Assembly: GCA_030696845.1 (NCBI GenBank)
Contig: JAUYRJ010000069.1
Location: 22,356-86,355, forward strand
Length of the DNA stretch: 64,000 bases
DNA from: Polynucleobacter sp.
Lineage (GTDB): Bacteria; Pseudomonadota; Gammaproteobacteria; Burkholderiales; Burkholderiaceae
Reading direction: 5' to 3'
This document shows, piece after piece, positions 9,439 through 19,465 of this stretch (position 1 is the first letter of the stretch; each line of letters opens with the position of its first letter). Below the pieces are notes generated by a model. It was not told the DNA's origin. It ran no database searches and worked only from the letters and a program-made list of their open reading frames with translations. The position numbers were made by a program, and so were the translations under genes.

Positions 9439-10278
9439 ATGCATCCACTCATTACCCCGAATCAATTAGAAGAACTCATCAATACGGGTGCGGATATCTT
9501 GATCTGCGACTGCCGTTTTGATTTGGGCAACCCCCATGCTGGGCGCGATGCCTACAACACCGGCCATATTCCAGGCGCCATTTACGTCGATCTCGATCGC
9601 GATTTATCGGCTGAAAAAACCGGTCAAAATGGACGCCACCCCCTTCCAAGCCCGTCAGCATGGGCGCAAACAAAACAACGTCTTGGAATCGATTCCGGGG
9701 TGCATGTGATTGCATACGATGCGCATGGCTCGGTCTACGCCAGCCGCCTGTGGTGGATGCTCAAAGCCAGCGGCCACGACCAAGTGCAGGTGCTTGATGG
9801 TGGTCTAAACGCCTGGAATGGCTCTATTGGAACCGTGCCGCGAGAAGTGCTGCCCCTAAAAACAACCCCACCAGTACAGCCCTGGAGTGGCTTGGTCACA
9901 GTGGATGCCATCGAAGCCTGCGTAGCTGCTGGTCGGCAAGCAGCGCAATGCATCGTCGATGCGCGCGCCGAAGATCGCTATCGTGGTGAAAATGAAACTC
10001 TTGATCCAGTTGGTGGTCACATCCCAGGATCCCTTAATCGCTTCTTTAAATACAATCTGAGCTCAGGCCAATTTAAATCACCGGATGCCTTGCGCATAGA
10101 ATTCATGGATTTGCTTGGTAATACCGCCGCATCAAATGTGATTCACCAATGCGGATCCGGCGTTACCGCATGCCACAACCTATTGGCGATGGAAGTTGCC
10201 GGCTTGCCAGGCTCTTTGCTTTACGCGGGTAGCTGGAGCGAATGGTGCGCCGATCCGCGGCGTCCCATTGCTCAGTAA
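9439..10278 (+). CDS. sseA: 3-mercaptopyruvate/thiosulfate sulfurtransferase (tandem rhodanese)
   Basis: A 279-residue protein with two rhodanese domains; the second is catalytic. The active-site loop CGSGVTAC near residue 238 matches 3-mercaptopyruvate sulfurtransferases (CGSGVTA) rather than thiosulfate rhodaneses (CRKGVTA), so transfer of sulfur from 3-mercaptopyruvate is the likelier activity. The N-terminal domain has the GHIPGAIYVDLD motif and the linker-side GGHIPGSLNR motif is present. TGGAG lies upstream of the ATG. It follows the Rieske gene by about 95 bases and may be cotranscribed. Confidence 0.9.
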   Translation: MHPLITPNQLEELINTGADILICDCRFDLGNPHAGRDAYNTGHIPGAIYVDLDRDLSAEKTGQNGRHPLPSPSAWAQTKQRLGIDSGVHVIAYDAHGSVYASRLWWMLKASGHDQVQVLDGGLNAWNGSIGTVPREVLPLKTTPPVQPWSGLVTVDAIEACVAAGRQAAQCIVDARAEDRYRGENETLDPVGGHIPGSLNRFFKYNLSSGQFKSPDALRIEFMDLLGNTAASNVIHQCGSGVTACHNLLAMEVAGLPGSLLYAGSWSEWCADPRRPIAQ

Positions 10279-10304
10279 GCGTTTACTACCCTGGGGCGAC
10301 TCTT

Positions 10305-11078
10305 TTAATGCGCCTTCGATAGCAATACGATTAAACCAATGCCGCAGGCAATCAGCACAATCTGCCGCAAAGACTCGCGCCAGTGCGGTCTGCGGTGCAT
10401 TTGTGGAATTAAATCGCTGACCGCGATGTAAATAAAACCGCTCGATGCAATCACCAATAAATACGGCATGGCGGCATTGGCACTTTCTAAGAAAAAATAC
10501 CCAAGCACACCGCCTAATACGGATAAAGCGCCGCTAATTAAGTTGTAGAGCAGCGCCCGAGCGCGCGTAAAGCCCGCGTTGAGTAACACAATAAAATCAC
10601 CGATTTCTTGTGGAATCTCGTGGGCGACAATCGCAATCGCGGTAAATACGCCCACCTCAAAATCCACCATAAAGGCGGCGGCAATCAAAATACCATCGAC
10701 AAAATTATGCAGGCCATCGCCAATCAAAATCATCCAGCCACTTTGACCTGCTTCTTCCGCATCATGCCCATGGTGATGATCATGCCCGTCGCCCTCGTGA
10801 TGATGGCTATGGCGTAGTAATGCGATTTTTTCTAGGAAGAAAAATCCCAAGAGACCCGCCAGTAGAACCCCAAATAGAACATGAGGCTCACTGCCAGTCA
10901 TTTCAAAGGCTTCGGGCAATGAGTGAAGCAAAGCCGTAGCCAATAAAATACCTACCGAAATACTGACCATTCTGTCCACTAGCTTCGCCAAAATACTCAG
11001 CGATAAGCTGGCGGCAATCAGAACGCTAGATACCCCTGCGGTGAGCGTAACCAGAATGATCCACTGCAGAGTGGTCAT
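10305..11078 (-). CDS. ZIP family divalent metal transporter
   Basis: An inner-membrane transporter of 257 residues, with about eight membrane segments, likely importing zinc or another divalent metal. The cytoplasmic loop between segments 3 and 4 is very histidine-rich (near residues 88-104). The transport-site motifs HNFVDG and HEIPQEIGD are both present on adjacent segments. Its ATG overlaps the stop of the upstream hydrolase gene as ATGA, which indicates translational coupling. The metal specificity cannot be read from the sequence. Confidence 0.92.
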   Translation of the reverse strand: MTTLQWIILVTLTAGVSSVLIAASLSLSILAKLVDRMVSISVGILLATALLHSLPEAFEMTGSEPHVLFGVLLAGLLGFFFLEKIALLRHSHHHEGDGHDHHHGHDAEEAGQSGWMILIGDGLHNFVDGILIAAAFMVDFEVGVFTAIAIVAHEIPQEIGDFIVLLNAGFTRARALLYNLISGALSVLGGVLGYFFLESANAAMPYLLVIASSGFIYIAVSDLIPQMHRRPHWRESLRQIVLIACGIGLIVLLSKAH

Positions 11079-11938
11079 ACCACTCCATTCTGTTTAAACC
11101 AGGCAAGGCATTTTGCCCATCCATCGGCTGCAGGTCCGGCACGATAGGTTTCACGATAGTCTGCATGGAAGGCGTGGGGCGCATCCGGATACACCTCAAA
11201 TCGCGATGCTTTTGCAGCTGGGTTCGTGGCCGCTGCGGCCGCAAGGGCTTGTCGCATTTTCTCAACCGTCTCTAGTGAAATGCCCGTATCAGCAGCGCCG
11301 TACAAGCCCAGTACCGGGGCTTTAAGGTCTGCGGCAATATCCACTGGGTGCAACGGATTGCCAGGCGTTTTTTCTCCGACCAAGCGGCCATACCATGCAA
11401 CACCAGCACGCACTTGCGGCATGGTGGCAGATAACCAAGTGATGCGGCCACCCCAACAAAAGCCGGTTACGCCAACCCGTTTCACATCACCACCGTTGGC
11501 ACCTGCCCACGCAATTGCGGCGCGGACATCGCCCAACACTTGCGCATCCGATGTTTTAGAAACGATATTGCTAAAAATCTCCGCAACCGTGCCATAGGTA
11601 TTGGGGTCGCCAGCACGCGTAAAGAACTCGGGTGCAATAGCAAGATAGCCCAACTTGGCAAAACGACGCGTCACGTCGGCGATGTACTCATGCACACCAA
11701 AGATTTCACTGGCCACAATCACGATGGGCAGCGGTCCCTTCGCCTTATCTGGGCGAGATACATAGGCAGGCATCTGAATATCGCCCGACGGAATCGAAAT
11801 TTCGCCCGCTTTTAAGCCGGCAAAATCCGTTTTAATTGCCTGCGCCATCACGGGCTGCGATGCGGCCACAAAACCAACACCAAGACCTGTTGCAGTCGCT
11901 GCAGACGCCTTGATGAATTCCCTTCTATTTGTGCTCAT
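11075..11938 (-). CDS. dienelactone hydrolase family protein, Tat-exported
   Basis: An alpha/beta hydrolase of about 287 residues. The N-terminus has a twin-arginine signal (TNRREFIKAS then a hydrophobic stretch ending near VMAQA), so it is probably periplasmic. The catalytic triad is visible: Cys in GFCWGG, Asp in GAADTG and His in PHAFHADYRE. The start at 11938 is supported by AAGGAG seven bases upstream; the frame is open further to 11980. It lies between polA and the ZIP gene on one strand and overlaps the latter by 4 bases. The true substrate is unknown; carboxymethylenebutenolidase is the family type. Confidence 0.9.
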   Translation of the reverse strand: MSTNRREFIKASAATATGLGVGFVAASQPVMAQAIKTDFAGLKAGEISIPSGDIQMPAYVSRPDKAKGPLPIVIVASEIFGVHEYIADVTRRFAKLGYLAIAPEFFTRAGDPNTYGTVAEIFSNIVSKTSDAQVLGDVRAAIAWAGANGGDVKRVGVTGFCWGGRITWLSATMPQVRAGVAWYGRLVGEKTPGNPLHPVDIAADLKAPVLGLYGAADTGISLETVEKMRQALAAAAATNPAAKASRFEVYPDAPHAFHADYRETYRAGPAADGWAKCLAWFKQNGVV

Positions 11939-11961
11939 TGCAATCTCCTTTTTCAGTTTGA

Positions 11962-14796
11962 TTAATGCGCTTCTTCCCAATTATCACCGACACCGATGCT
12001 CACGACCAAAGGCACTTTCAGCGTGGCTACCGAACACATGAGGCCGGGCAAGGCTTTTTGAACGTATTCGAGCTCATCTTGCGGCACATCGAAGACCAAT
12101 TCATCATGCACCTGCAGCAACATGCGCGTTTTGAGTTTTTCTGCCTCAAGCCAGTCTTGTACGGCCACCATCGCTAATTTAATCAAGTCGGCTGCAGTCC
12201 CCTGCATCGGGGCGTTAATCGCGGCGCGCTCAGCACCCTGCCGCCTAGGTCCGTTAACCCCCTTAATCTCAGGGAGCCAAAGACGCCTGCCAAAAACGGT
12301 TTCAACGTAACCCTGCTCTCGCGCCTTCAGCTTGGTTTCTTCCATGTACTGCGCCACACTGGGATAACGCTCGAAATACGTCGCGATGTATTTTTGTGCC
12401 GCTGCACGTTCAATTCCTAAATTACCCGCTAGACCATAGGCGCTCATACCGTAAATCAAACCAAAATTAATCACCTTGGCATAGCGACGCTGCTCTGAAG
12501 TCACCTGCTCAAGGGGTACGCCAAAAATCTCAGCCGCAGTCGCTTGATGAATATCTTTACCCGCCGCGAATGCGGTTAATAAATTTTCATCCTCGGCAAT
12601 GTGCGCCATGATGCGCAGCTCGATCTGTGAATAGTCGGCCGAAAGTAATTTACAACCCTCGGCAGGAACGAAGGCTTCCCGAATACGCCGCCCCTCTTCG
12701 GTTCGGACGGGAATGTTTTGGATATTGGGCTCGCTTGAAGCCAAGCGCCCAGTCACCGCAACCGCTTGTGAAAAATTAGTATGCACTCGGCCAGTTTTGG
12801 GATTGACCATTCGCGGTAATTTTTCAATATAGGTTGACATGAGTTTAGCCAAGCCTCGGTAATCCAAAATCTTCGCTGGCAAAGGAAAATCTTCGGCCAA
12901 TTTTTGCAACACCTCTTCATCGGTCGATGGCGCGCCCGATGGCGTCTTTTTAATTACCGGCAATTGCAATTGACCAAATAAGATCTCGGCGATTTGTTTG
13001 GGGGACTGAATATTGAATGGCTGCCCGGCAAGCGCATGAATTTCACCCTCTAAAGCCAAGAGCCTTTTGCCCACCTCTTGTCCTTGCGCCGTCAATCGCG
13101 CGGAATCAATTCGAATACCATTACGCTCCATAACTCCGAGCACCCGCATTGCCGGCATTTCAATTTTTTCGTAGACATACCGCAAGCCCGAACTGCTTTC
13201 AATTTGCGGCCATAAGAAATGATGTAAACGCAAGGTAATGTCCGCGTCTTCCGCTGCATAATGGCAGGCGGTTTTCAGGTCAACCTGATCAAAGCCAATT
13301 TGATGCACCCCTTTGCCACAGACCTCTTCATAACGAATTGTCTTTACGCCCAAGTGGCGCTCGGCAAGGCTATCCATATTGTGGGCAAGGTGCGACTCGA
13401 GTACATACGATTCCAATAAAGTATCGTGCTCTACTCCGCTCAGGGTGATGCCGTAATTGGCGAAAATATGGCTGTCGTACTTTAGGTTTTGACCTACTTT
13501 ATGACGCTTAGGATCCTCTAGCCAAGGGCGCAATTGCTCCAAAACCCAAGCGCGATCCAGTTGTGTCTCACCTGTACGATGGGCTACCGGGATGTAGCAT
13601 GCCTCCCCTTCCGCCACACTCAATGAAATACCAACCAGTTCCGCCACCAACGCATCCAGGCCAGTTGTCTCGGTATCAATACAGACCAATTCAGCGGTGG
13701 CGATTTTAGATTGCCATTTTTTGAATTCAGATTCATCCACCACGCAGGCATAGCGACGTTCAATGGCATTTTGCTCGGCAGCATCTTTAGCGGGGGAAGT
13801 GGGCGCCAGAGCAATAGGGGATGTTGGTTTGGCTGTTTGCGGCGCCACGACCTCGCTTTGATTCCCCACCAAGTCAAATGCAGGCGCCTGACTTAGTGTG
13901 GATTCGGATTCTGGGGTCGCACTCCCTTCACTCAGGCGCTTTTCAACATCACGTAACCAAGTCTTGAAGGCGAAGCGTTCAAAGAACTCTCTGAGCAGAA
14001 CTAAGTTTTCCGGTTTGGCATGCAAATCGTCTAAACCCGGAATGTGACCATTAAGATCACAATCCAGCTTTACCGTAAGCAGTTCACGAGCACGCAACAA
14101 CCACGGCAGGCTAGCGCGTAGGTTATCGCCCACCACGCCTTTAATCTCATCGGCATGTGCCATCACTGAATCCAGATCACCGTATTCGGCAAGCCATTTA
14201 TTGGCGGTCTTCGGACCCGCCTTGGGTACGCCAGGAACGTTATCCACGGTATCCCCAATAATCGTAAGGTAATCCACGATGCGCTCGGGTGGTACGCCAA
14301 ATTTGGCAATAACCCCGTCAATATCCAAGCGCTCATCGGTCATTGTATTAATGAGGGTGACCGATGGGTTCACTAACTGAGCCAGGTCTTTGTCGCCGGT
14401 CGAGATAATGGTTTCCCAGCCAGCCTCAGTTGCCTGCTTGGCTAGAGTACCGATAACATCGTCCGCCTCTACCCCCGGCACAACCAATACTGGCCAGCCC
14501 AAAGCCTTTACCAGCTCATGAATCGGCTCGATTTGGGCAACCAAGTCCTCCGGCATCGAGCTGCGATTTGCCTTGTATTCGGGGTACATTTCATCCCGAA
14601 AGGTCTTGCCCTTGGCATCAAACACACAGGCCAAATGATCGGCTTGGATCTCGGACCGCGCCCGCCGCATCATATTGACCATGCCATAAACCGCCCCTGT
14701 GGGCTCCCCAGCGGCATTTCGGAGGTCTGGCATGCCATGAAAGGCCCGATATAGGTAGCTGGAACCGTCTACTAACAAGAGTCTATGTTTCGTCAT
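11962..14796 (-). CDS. polA: DNA polymerase I
   Basis: Repair polymerase that removes RNA primers and fills gaps. It has about 944 residues and all three domains: the 5'-3' exonuclease (LLVDGSSYLYRAFH at the N-terminus), the 3'-5' exonuclease with an intact DTETTGLD metal-ligand motif near residue 372, and the polymerase with SADYSQIELR, the YAKVINFGLIYGMS O-helix and VHDELVFDVP. Proofreading therefore looks active. An in-frame TTG at 14811 exists, but the ATG at 14796 gives MTKHRLLLVDG. It is followed on the same strand by the hydrolase and ZIP genes. A spacer of about 50 residues (near 295-345) between the first two domains is Ser/Pro/Ala-rich. Confidence 0.97.
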   Translation of the reverse strand: MTKHRLLLVDGSSYLYRAFHGMPDLRNAAGEPTGAVYGMVNMMRRARSEIQADHLACVFDAKGKTFRDEMYPEYKANRSSMPEDLVAQIEPIHELVKALGWPVLVVPGVEADDVIGTLAKQATEAGWETIISTGDKDLAQLVNPSVTLINTMTDERLDIDGVIAKFGVPPERIVDYLTIIGDTVDNVPGVPKAGPKTANKWLAEYGDLDSVMAHADEIKGVVGDNLRASLPWLLRARELLTVKLDCDLNGHIPGLDDLHAKPENLVLLREFFERFAFKTWLRDVEKRLSEGSATPESESTLSQAPAFDLVGNQSEVVAPQTAKPTSPIALAPTSPAKDAAEQNAIERRYACVVDESEFKKWQSKIATAELVCIDTETTGLDALVAELVGISLSVAEGEACYIPVAHRTGETQLDRAWVLEQLRPWLEDPKRHKVGQNLKYDSHIFANYGITLSGVEHDTLLESYVLESHLAHNMDSLAERHLGVKTIRYEEVCGKGVHQIGFDQVDLKTACHYAAEDADITLRLHHFLWPQIESSSGLRYVYEKIEMPAMRVLGVMERNGIRIDSARLTAQGQEVGKRLLALEGEIHALAGQPFNIQSPKQIAEILFGQLQLPVIKKTPSGAPSTDEEVLQKLAEDFPLPAKILDYRGLAKLMSTYIEKLPRMVNPKTGRVHTNFSQAVAVTGRLASSEPNIQNIPVRTEEGRRIREAFVPAEGCKLLSADYSQIELRIMAHIAEDENLLTAFAAGKDIHQATAAEIFGVPLEQVTSEQRRYAKVINFGLIYGMSAYGLAGNLGIERAAAQKYIATYFERYPSVAQYMEETKLKAREQGYVETVFGRRLWLPEIKGVNGPRRQGAERAAINAPMQGTAADLIKLAMVAVQDWLEAEKLKTRMLLQVHDELVFDVPQDELEYVQKALPGLMCSVATLKVPLVVSIGVGDNWEEAH

Positions 14797-14890
14797 ACCG
14801 CAATCGTACAATCTAGTTACCTACTTGTTGCTTTTTCCCGGTGCCCAAGCCCGAGAAGGATGCTGAGTTAACCTAAAACCAAGATCTCAT

Positions 14891-15274
14891 ATGCGCCAAA
14901 CCCTGTTCCTTTTAAGCCCCTTACTCGTTTCCAGCCTCTTGACGGCAATCAGCCCTGCCATGGCGCAAAGCGGAAACTCCCAAGCCCTGAGCGCAGAAGA
15001 ATTAAAGCGCATCAATAATCAGCCGATTGCCGCGCCGGTTGGCAATCCCGGCAACTTGGGTACATCCGATAGTCGCAAGCCCACCTTTGAGTACACCGAC
15101 CCTAGCGGTACCCAGGTTCGCGAATACCGCGATGCTAATGCGCCCACCGAAGTGCAAGTAAAGGGCCCTCTCGGTACCTATGAAATGGCGCCGCCCACTT
15201 CGGTTATGCCTGGACCGACCAATAAGCCCGATGAGAACCTGATTAGCGTACCCAGCATTAGCATTCCGTTTTAA
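14891..15274 (+). CDS. DUF2782-type secreted protein
   Basis: A 127-residue protein of unknown function. Residues 1-25 form a Sec signal peptide (hydrophobic core, then SPAMAQS), so it is likely periplasmic. The mature part is Pro/Gly-rich, with TDPSGTQVREYRD and the segment VQVKGPLGTYEM, which resembles the DUF2782 family. Its position between polA and thrB matches the place of a DUF2782 gene in pseudomonads, which supports the assignment. It precedes thrB by 12 bases and is likely cotranscribed with it. Confidence 0.8.
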   Translation: MRQTLFLLSPLLVSSLLTAISPAMAQSGNSQALSAEELKRINNQPIAAPVGNPGNLGTSDSRKPTFEYTDPSGTQVREYRDANAPTEVQVKGPLGTYEMAPPTSVMPGPTNKPDENLISVPSISIPF

Positions 15275-15286
15275 GGACAACCCAGT

Positions 15287-16282
15287 ATGGCGGTATTCAC
15301 ACCCATTGAGCTGAGCGATATCGCCCATTGGATTTCCACGGATTTTGCGATCGGAAAAGCAAAAGCCATTCGCGGCATTCAGGGGGGCATTGAAAACTCC
15401 AATTTTTTTCTGGATACCGAGATGGGGGGCTCCCCCCAAGAATATGTTCTCACCATTTTTGAGCGCTTGAGCGCCGCCCAATTGCCTTACTACCTCGAGT
15501 TGATGCGCCACTTAGCCAATCAAGGCATTCCCGTTCCTAAGCCGATTGCAAATCATGCGGGAACGATTTTGTTTGATCTCAAATCAAAGCCTGCTGCCAT
15601 CGTCAGCAAATTGCCTGGCGTATCGCGCATGGAGCCCAATTCACAGCAATGCGCTATGGTCGGCAGCATGCTCGCCAAAATGCATTTGGCAGGGTCTAGC
15701 TTTGCTGGAGACCAGCCCAATTTGCGAAGCTTACCGTGGTGGCGCGAGACCGCCCCCAAGATCTTGCCGCACTTATCGGCTGAGCAAAGTGCGCTCTTAA
15801 ACGATGAGTTGCATTTCCAAGAGGTCTTTTTTGCCTCCACGCAATACCAAAACCTCCCAGCAGGCGCAAGCCATTGCGATCTGTTCCGCGATAACGTCCT
15901 GTTTGAAGGAGAGGGTTCGCAAGAGCGGCTTGGCGGTTTCTTTGATTTCTATTTTGCCGGCACCGATAAGTGGCTGTTTGATCTTGCTGTGACCATCAAT
16001 GATTGGTGCTTGGCCAAAGACGGTGGGCTTGATGCCGATCGAACGCAAGCGCTTGTTACGGCATATCAATCTGTTAGACCATTAACCGCCGATGAGCTCC
16101 AAGGGGGTTCGGCCATGCTGCGCGCCGCGGCTCTGCGATTTTGGATCTCCCGCTTATGGGACTTTTATCTACCCCGCGATGCGCAAATGCTAACACCCCA
16201 CGATCCCAAGCACTTTGAGCGCATCCTGCTCCATCGGCGCAAGCCCGCGACCACTTCCGTATTTTTTGGATCACATCCATAA
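15287..16282 (+). CDS. thrB: homoserine kinase (ThrB, aminoglycoside-phosphotransferase fold)
   Basis: Phosphorylates homoserine in threonine synthesis. This 331-residue protein belongs to the APH-like ThrB type found in beta- and gammaproteobacteria such as Pseudomonas, not the GHMP type. Seen motifs are [10 protein letters not shown] near the N-terminus, the catalytic [12 protein letters not shown] and the Mg-binding [19 protein letters not shown] precedes the ATG. It sits between the DUF2782 gene and a membrane-protein gene, in a probable three-gene operon diverging from polA. Confidence 0.95.
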   Translation: MAVFTPIELSDIAHWISTDFAIGKAKAIRGIQGGIENSNFFLDTEMGGSPQEYVLTIFERLSAAQLPYYLELMRHLANQGIPVPKPIANHAGTILFDLKSKPAAIVSKLPGVSRMEPNSQQCAMVGSMLAKMHLAGSSFAGDQPNLRSLPWWRETAPKILPHLSAEQSALLNDELHFQEVFFASTQYQNLPAGASHCDLFRDNVLFEGEGSQERLGGFFDFYFAGTDKWLFDLAVTINDWCLAKDGGLDADRTQALVTAYQSVRPLTADELQGGSAMLRAAALRFWISRLWDFYLPRDAQMLTPHDPKHFERILLHRRKPATTSVFFGSHP

Positions 16283-16291
16283 AGAATTCCT

Positions 16292-17077
16292 ATGAAACTC
16301 AATCTCGTTAGTCACCGCGATGCAATCAAGTGGATACGCCAAGGATTTTGGCTGTTTAAGCAAAACCCATTGGGGTTTTTGATGTTGGTCTTCATGTATG
16401 TGTTCTTTGCGCAGCTAGCGATCCTCATTCCAGTGATTGGTGTGTTCATCGTGCTTCTCATTACACCAGCGCTATCCATTGGCTTTATGACCGCCTGCAG
16501 ACAAGCGATTCAAAAAGAGCGCATCCTACCAACCGTCTACTTGGCGGCATTTAAACTGCCCTCCACTATGGCGCGTAAGCGGGTTTTGCAATTGGGATTG
16601 ATATATACCGCGTGCATTTTGATGTTGAGTTTCTTGGCGAGCCTCATGGTGGATTTTGAAGCGCTCCTTCCTCTTGTAACCAGCGACCAACCCCCAAGCG
16701 CGGAAGCCATGCAGCAGCTATACAAGATGATCTTTGTTGGTGGGGCGCTATATATTCCGGTAGCCATGCTGATGTGGTTTTCACCACTCTTGGTGGCATG
16801 GGCCGATATGCCTCTAATGCAGGCGATTTTTTCCAGCTGGATGGCCTGCTGGTCAAACCGCGCAGCCTTTGCGTATTACATCTTTATTTGGAGTACGGCT
16901 CTGGTTGCGTTGCCGATGCTCATTGGATCAGGCCTTGATGCGGTCGGTCTTGGCAGCATCGCATCGTATGTTGTGGCACCGCTCTCGATGGCTGGGCTGA
17001 CGGTGATGCACTGCTCTTTCTTTGCTACCTGGAAAGGCTGCTTTACCGATAACAATATTGAGCAGCTCCCGAGCTAA
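16292..17077 (+). CDS. BPSS1780-family membrane protein
   Basis: An integral membrane protein of 261 residues and unknown function. The N-terminus (WIRQGFWLFKQNPLGFL) is characteristic of the betaproteobacterial BPSS1780 family. About five to six membrane segments are seen, for example near residues 28-60, 95-118, 148-170 and 190-240. It begins 10 bases after thrB, so it is probably cotranscribed, and converges on uvrD with 12 bases between the stops. Confidence 0.85.
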   Translation: MKLNLVSHRDAIKWIRQGFWLFKQNPLGFLMLVFMYVFFAQLAILIPVIGVFIVLLITPALSIGFMTACRQAIQKERILPTVYLAAFKLPSTMARKRVLQLGLIYTACILMLSFLASLMVDFEALLPLVTSDQPPSAEAMQQLYKMIFVGGALYIPVAMLMWFSPLLVAWADMPLMQAIFSSWMACWSNRAAFAYYIFIWSTALVALPMLIGSGLDAVGLGSIASYVVAPLSMAGLTVMHCSFFATWKGCFTDNNIEQLPS

Positions 17078-17089
17078 ACGCCGGATCCC

Positions 17090-19441
17090 TTAAGCATCAA
17101 TTGCAGTTAACTTCGCAATACTGAGTTGCAACCATTTCACGCCGTGGCGCTTGAAATTGACTTGAGCGCGCGCCTCAGCATCTAGCCCCTCTAAGCCCAC
17201 CACTCGCCCTTCGCCGAACTTAGTGTGAAATACCTGCTGACCAATCGTGAATGGATAGCCTGAACGCGGGGGCGCAGCCATACGCTTGACCGTTTCAGTC
17301 GCTTTATTGCGACTACCAAGGCGTGGCGCTTGCGCATCAAAAAAATCGTTTGTCTCGCTATCGCGCTGTCGGGTATAGCCGCCACTTTGCCAGCTCGATC
17401 CAGAATTGCGAGTACCGCCCCAGCGCGCATCTTTTGCTTTGGGGGTTAACCACTTCAAGGAGTCCGCAGGCAGCTCTTCCAAAAAGCGAGAAGGCATGTT
17501 GTAACGGACCTGCCCATGCAACATGCGCGATTGGGTGTGCGACAGATACAAACGCTCTTTTGCGCGGGTAATCGCGACATACATTAAGCGGCGCTCTTCC
17601 TCAAGACCATTCGGTTCATTCACGCTGTTCTCGTGCGGGAACAAACCTTCCTCAAGACCCGTAATGAATACCGCAGTGAACTCCAGCCCCTTAGCGGAGT
17701 GAACCGTCATCAGCTGAATCGCATCTTGCCCAGCTTGCGCTTGATTGTCGCCCGCCTCGAGTGAAGCATGGGATAAAAACCCTGCCAAGGGAGAGATCTC
17801 CACAGTGCCCGGGTCATTTTCGCCAGGAAGTAAGGCAGCCTCGGCATTTTGCCCGTACCCTTCTTCCGCGATAAACGCGGTCGCGGCATTGACTAATTCT
17901 TGTAAGTTTTCGACGCGGTCTTGACCCTCGCGCTCGGTCAAATAATGCTGAATCAAGCCACTGTTCTGAATCACAAACTCCACGGTTTCCGGCAAGGTAT
18001 TGTGGCGAGTGGCTTCGCGCATGTGGTCAACCAAGCGGACAAACCCGCCTAGGGCGGCGCCTGCCTTTCCCTCAAGACTGGATGCGGCCAAATAGAGCGA
18101 GCATTGCTGCTGGCGTGCGGCATCTTGCAATGCCTCGATGGAACGCGCGCCAATTCCTCGGGTCGGAAAATTAACAACGCGTGAGAAGGAAGTGTCGTCA
18201 TTGGGATTTTCCAACAAACGCAGGTAGGCTAGTGCATGCTTAATTTCAGCACGCTCAAAAAAGCGCAAGCCCCCATAAACGCGATACGGCATGCCTGCAG
18301 AAAATAATCCATGCTCAATGATGCGGGATTGGGCATTACTTCGATAAAGCAATGCAATATCGCTGCGGCGTAAACCGCCATTCACGAGCGCCTTGATTTC
18401 ATCGATCAACCAAGCGGCTTCCATGCCATCACTAGCAGCCTCATATATTCGAACTGGCTCACCATGGCCTGCATCGGTACGTAGATTTTTACCAAGGCGT
18501 CCGGTGTTATTCGCGATTAAGTGATTCGCGGTATCCAGAATATGGCCATGCGAGCGGTAGTTTTGCTCCAGCTTCACCATAATCGGGTGAAATTGATTTT
18601 CATACAGGCGCATATTGGCAACATCCGCGCCGCGGAAGGCGTAAATGCTTTGATCGTCATCGCCCACCGCAAAAACTGCGCTAGCGGATTCCTTCGAACG
18701 CCCCCCATCATGACCGGACAATAGTTTGAGCCATGCATACTGCAAGGCGTTCGTATCCTGAAACTCATCGATCAAAATATGCCGAAAGCGCTCTTGATAA
18801 TGCGTGCGAATCGCCTCGTTGTGCTTCAATAACTCGTAGCTGCGCAAGAGTAGTTCGGCAAAATCCACAACGCCCTCGCGCTGGCATTGCTGATCATAGG
18901 CCTCGTATAACTGCGCCATGCGCGCCTGGAAATCATCGCCCGTTTCCAAATCCCGAGCGCGCATACCGCGCTCCTTCGCATGCGCAATGAAATACTGCAG
19001 TTGCTTTGGTGGGTATTTCTCATCATCCACCTTTAGGCCTTTTAACAGTCGCTTAATGGCGGATAGCTGATCTTGGGTATCCAAAATTTGAAAGGTGGAA
19101 GGCAGTCCTGCATCGCGGTGGTGCGCGCGTAATAAGCGATTACAAAGACCATGGAAAGTGCCAATCCACATGCCCCGGGTATTAATGGGCAACATGGCGC
19201 CAAGGCGCATCAACATCTCTTTTGCCGCTTTATTGGTAAACGTCACCGCCAGCACGCCAATCGGCGAAACCTGACCTGTCTGAATAAGCCAAGCGATTCG
19301 GGTGGTCAAAACACGGGTTTTACCGCTTCCAGCACCCGCTAGGATCAATGCAGACTGGGCATGCCCATTTTGCGCAACAGGCAACAGCGTCACTGCCTCG
19401 CGCTGTTCGGGGTTTAGGTTCGCGAGTAGGTCTGAATACAT
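17090..19441 (-). CDS. uvrD: ATP-dependent DNA helicase UvrD
   Basis: Superfamily 1 3'-5' helicase acting in nucleotide-excision and mismatch repair. It has 783 residues. Motif I is [12 protein letters not shown], with [11 protein letters not shown] (motif Ia), DEFQDTN (II), [13 protein letters not shown] (III), NYRS (IV) and [10 protein letters not shown] (V), then YVAITRA (VI). The C-terminal tail carries the Tudor-like [13 protein letters not shown] segment typical of UvrD/PcrA. It diverges from valS; the two start codons are only about 25 bases apart and no Shine-Dalgarno precedes uvrD. Confidence 0.96.
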   Translation of the reverse strand: MYSDLLANLNPEQREAVTLLPVAQNGHAQSALILAGAGSGKTRVLTTRIAWLIQTGQVSPIGVLAVTFTNKAAKEMLMRLGAMLPINTRGMWIGTFHGLCNRLLRAHHRDAGLPSTFQILDTQDQLSAIKRLLKGLKVDDEKYPPKQLQYFIAHAKERGMRARDLETGDDFQARMAQLYEAYDQQCQREGVVDFAELLLRSYELLKHNEAIRTHYQERFRHILIDEFQDTNALQYAWLKLLSGHDGGRSKESASAVFAVGDDDQSIYAFRGADVANMRLYENQFHPIMVKLEQNYRSHGHILDTANHLIANNTGRLGKNLRTDAGHGEPVRIYEAASDGMEAAWLIDEIKALVNGGLRRSDIALLYRSNAQSRIIEHGLFSAGMPYRVYGGLRFFERAEIKHALAYLRLLENPNDDTSFSRVVNFPTRGIGARSIEALQDAARQQQCSLYLAASSLEGKAGAALGGFVRLVDHMREATRHNTLPETVEFVIQNSGLIQHYLTEREGQDRVENLQELVNAATAFIAEEGYGQNAEAALLPGENDPGTVEISPLAGFLSHASLEAGDNQAQAGQDAIQLMTVHSAKGLEFTAVFITGLEEGLFPHENSVNEPNGLEEERRLMYVAITRAKERLYLSHTQSRMLHGQVRYNMPSRFLEELPADSLKWLTPKAKDARWGGTRNSGSSWQSGGYTRQRDSETNDFFDAQAPRLGSRNKATETVKRMAAPPRSGYPFTIGQQVFHTKFGEGRVVGLEGLDAEARAQVNFKRHGVKWLQLSIAKLTAIDA

Positions 19442-19448
19442 TACGCCA

Positions 19449-19456
19449 ATTATAAT
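19449..19456. promoter_or_regulatory. overlapping divergent -10 boxes of uvrD and valS
   Basis: The AATTATAATT palindrome at 19448-19457 gives a TATAAT on the plus strand (19451-19456, toward valS) and another on the minus strand (19449-19454, toward uvrD). The uvrD box ends 7 bases before the uvrD ATG and the valS box ends 9 bases before the valS ATG, so both transcripts would have almost no leader. Neither has a good -35 at 16-18 bases; a TTGACA on the minus strand (19467-19472) is only 12 bases away. Confidence 0.45.
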
Positions 19457-19465
19457 TTGTCTCTT

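Noticed and set aside
15002..15511. 169-codon open frame opposite the DUF2782 gene and thrB
   Set aside because: Spans the junction of two real genes on the other strand; no family resemblance.
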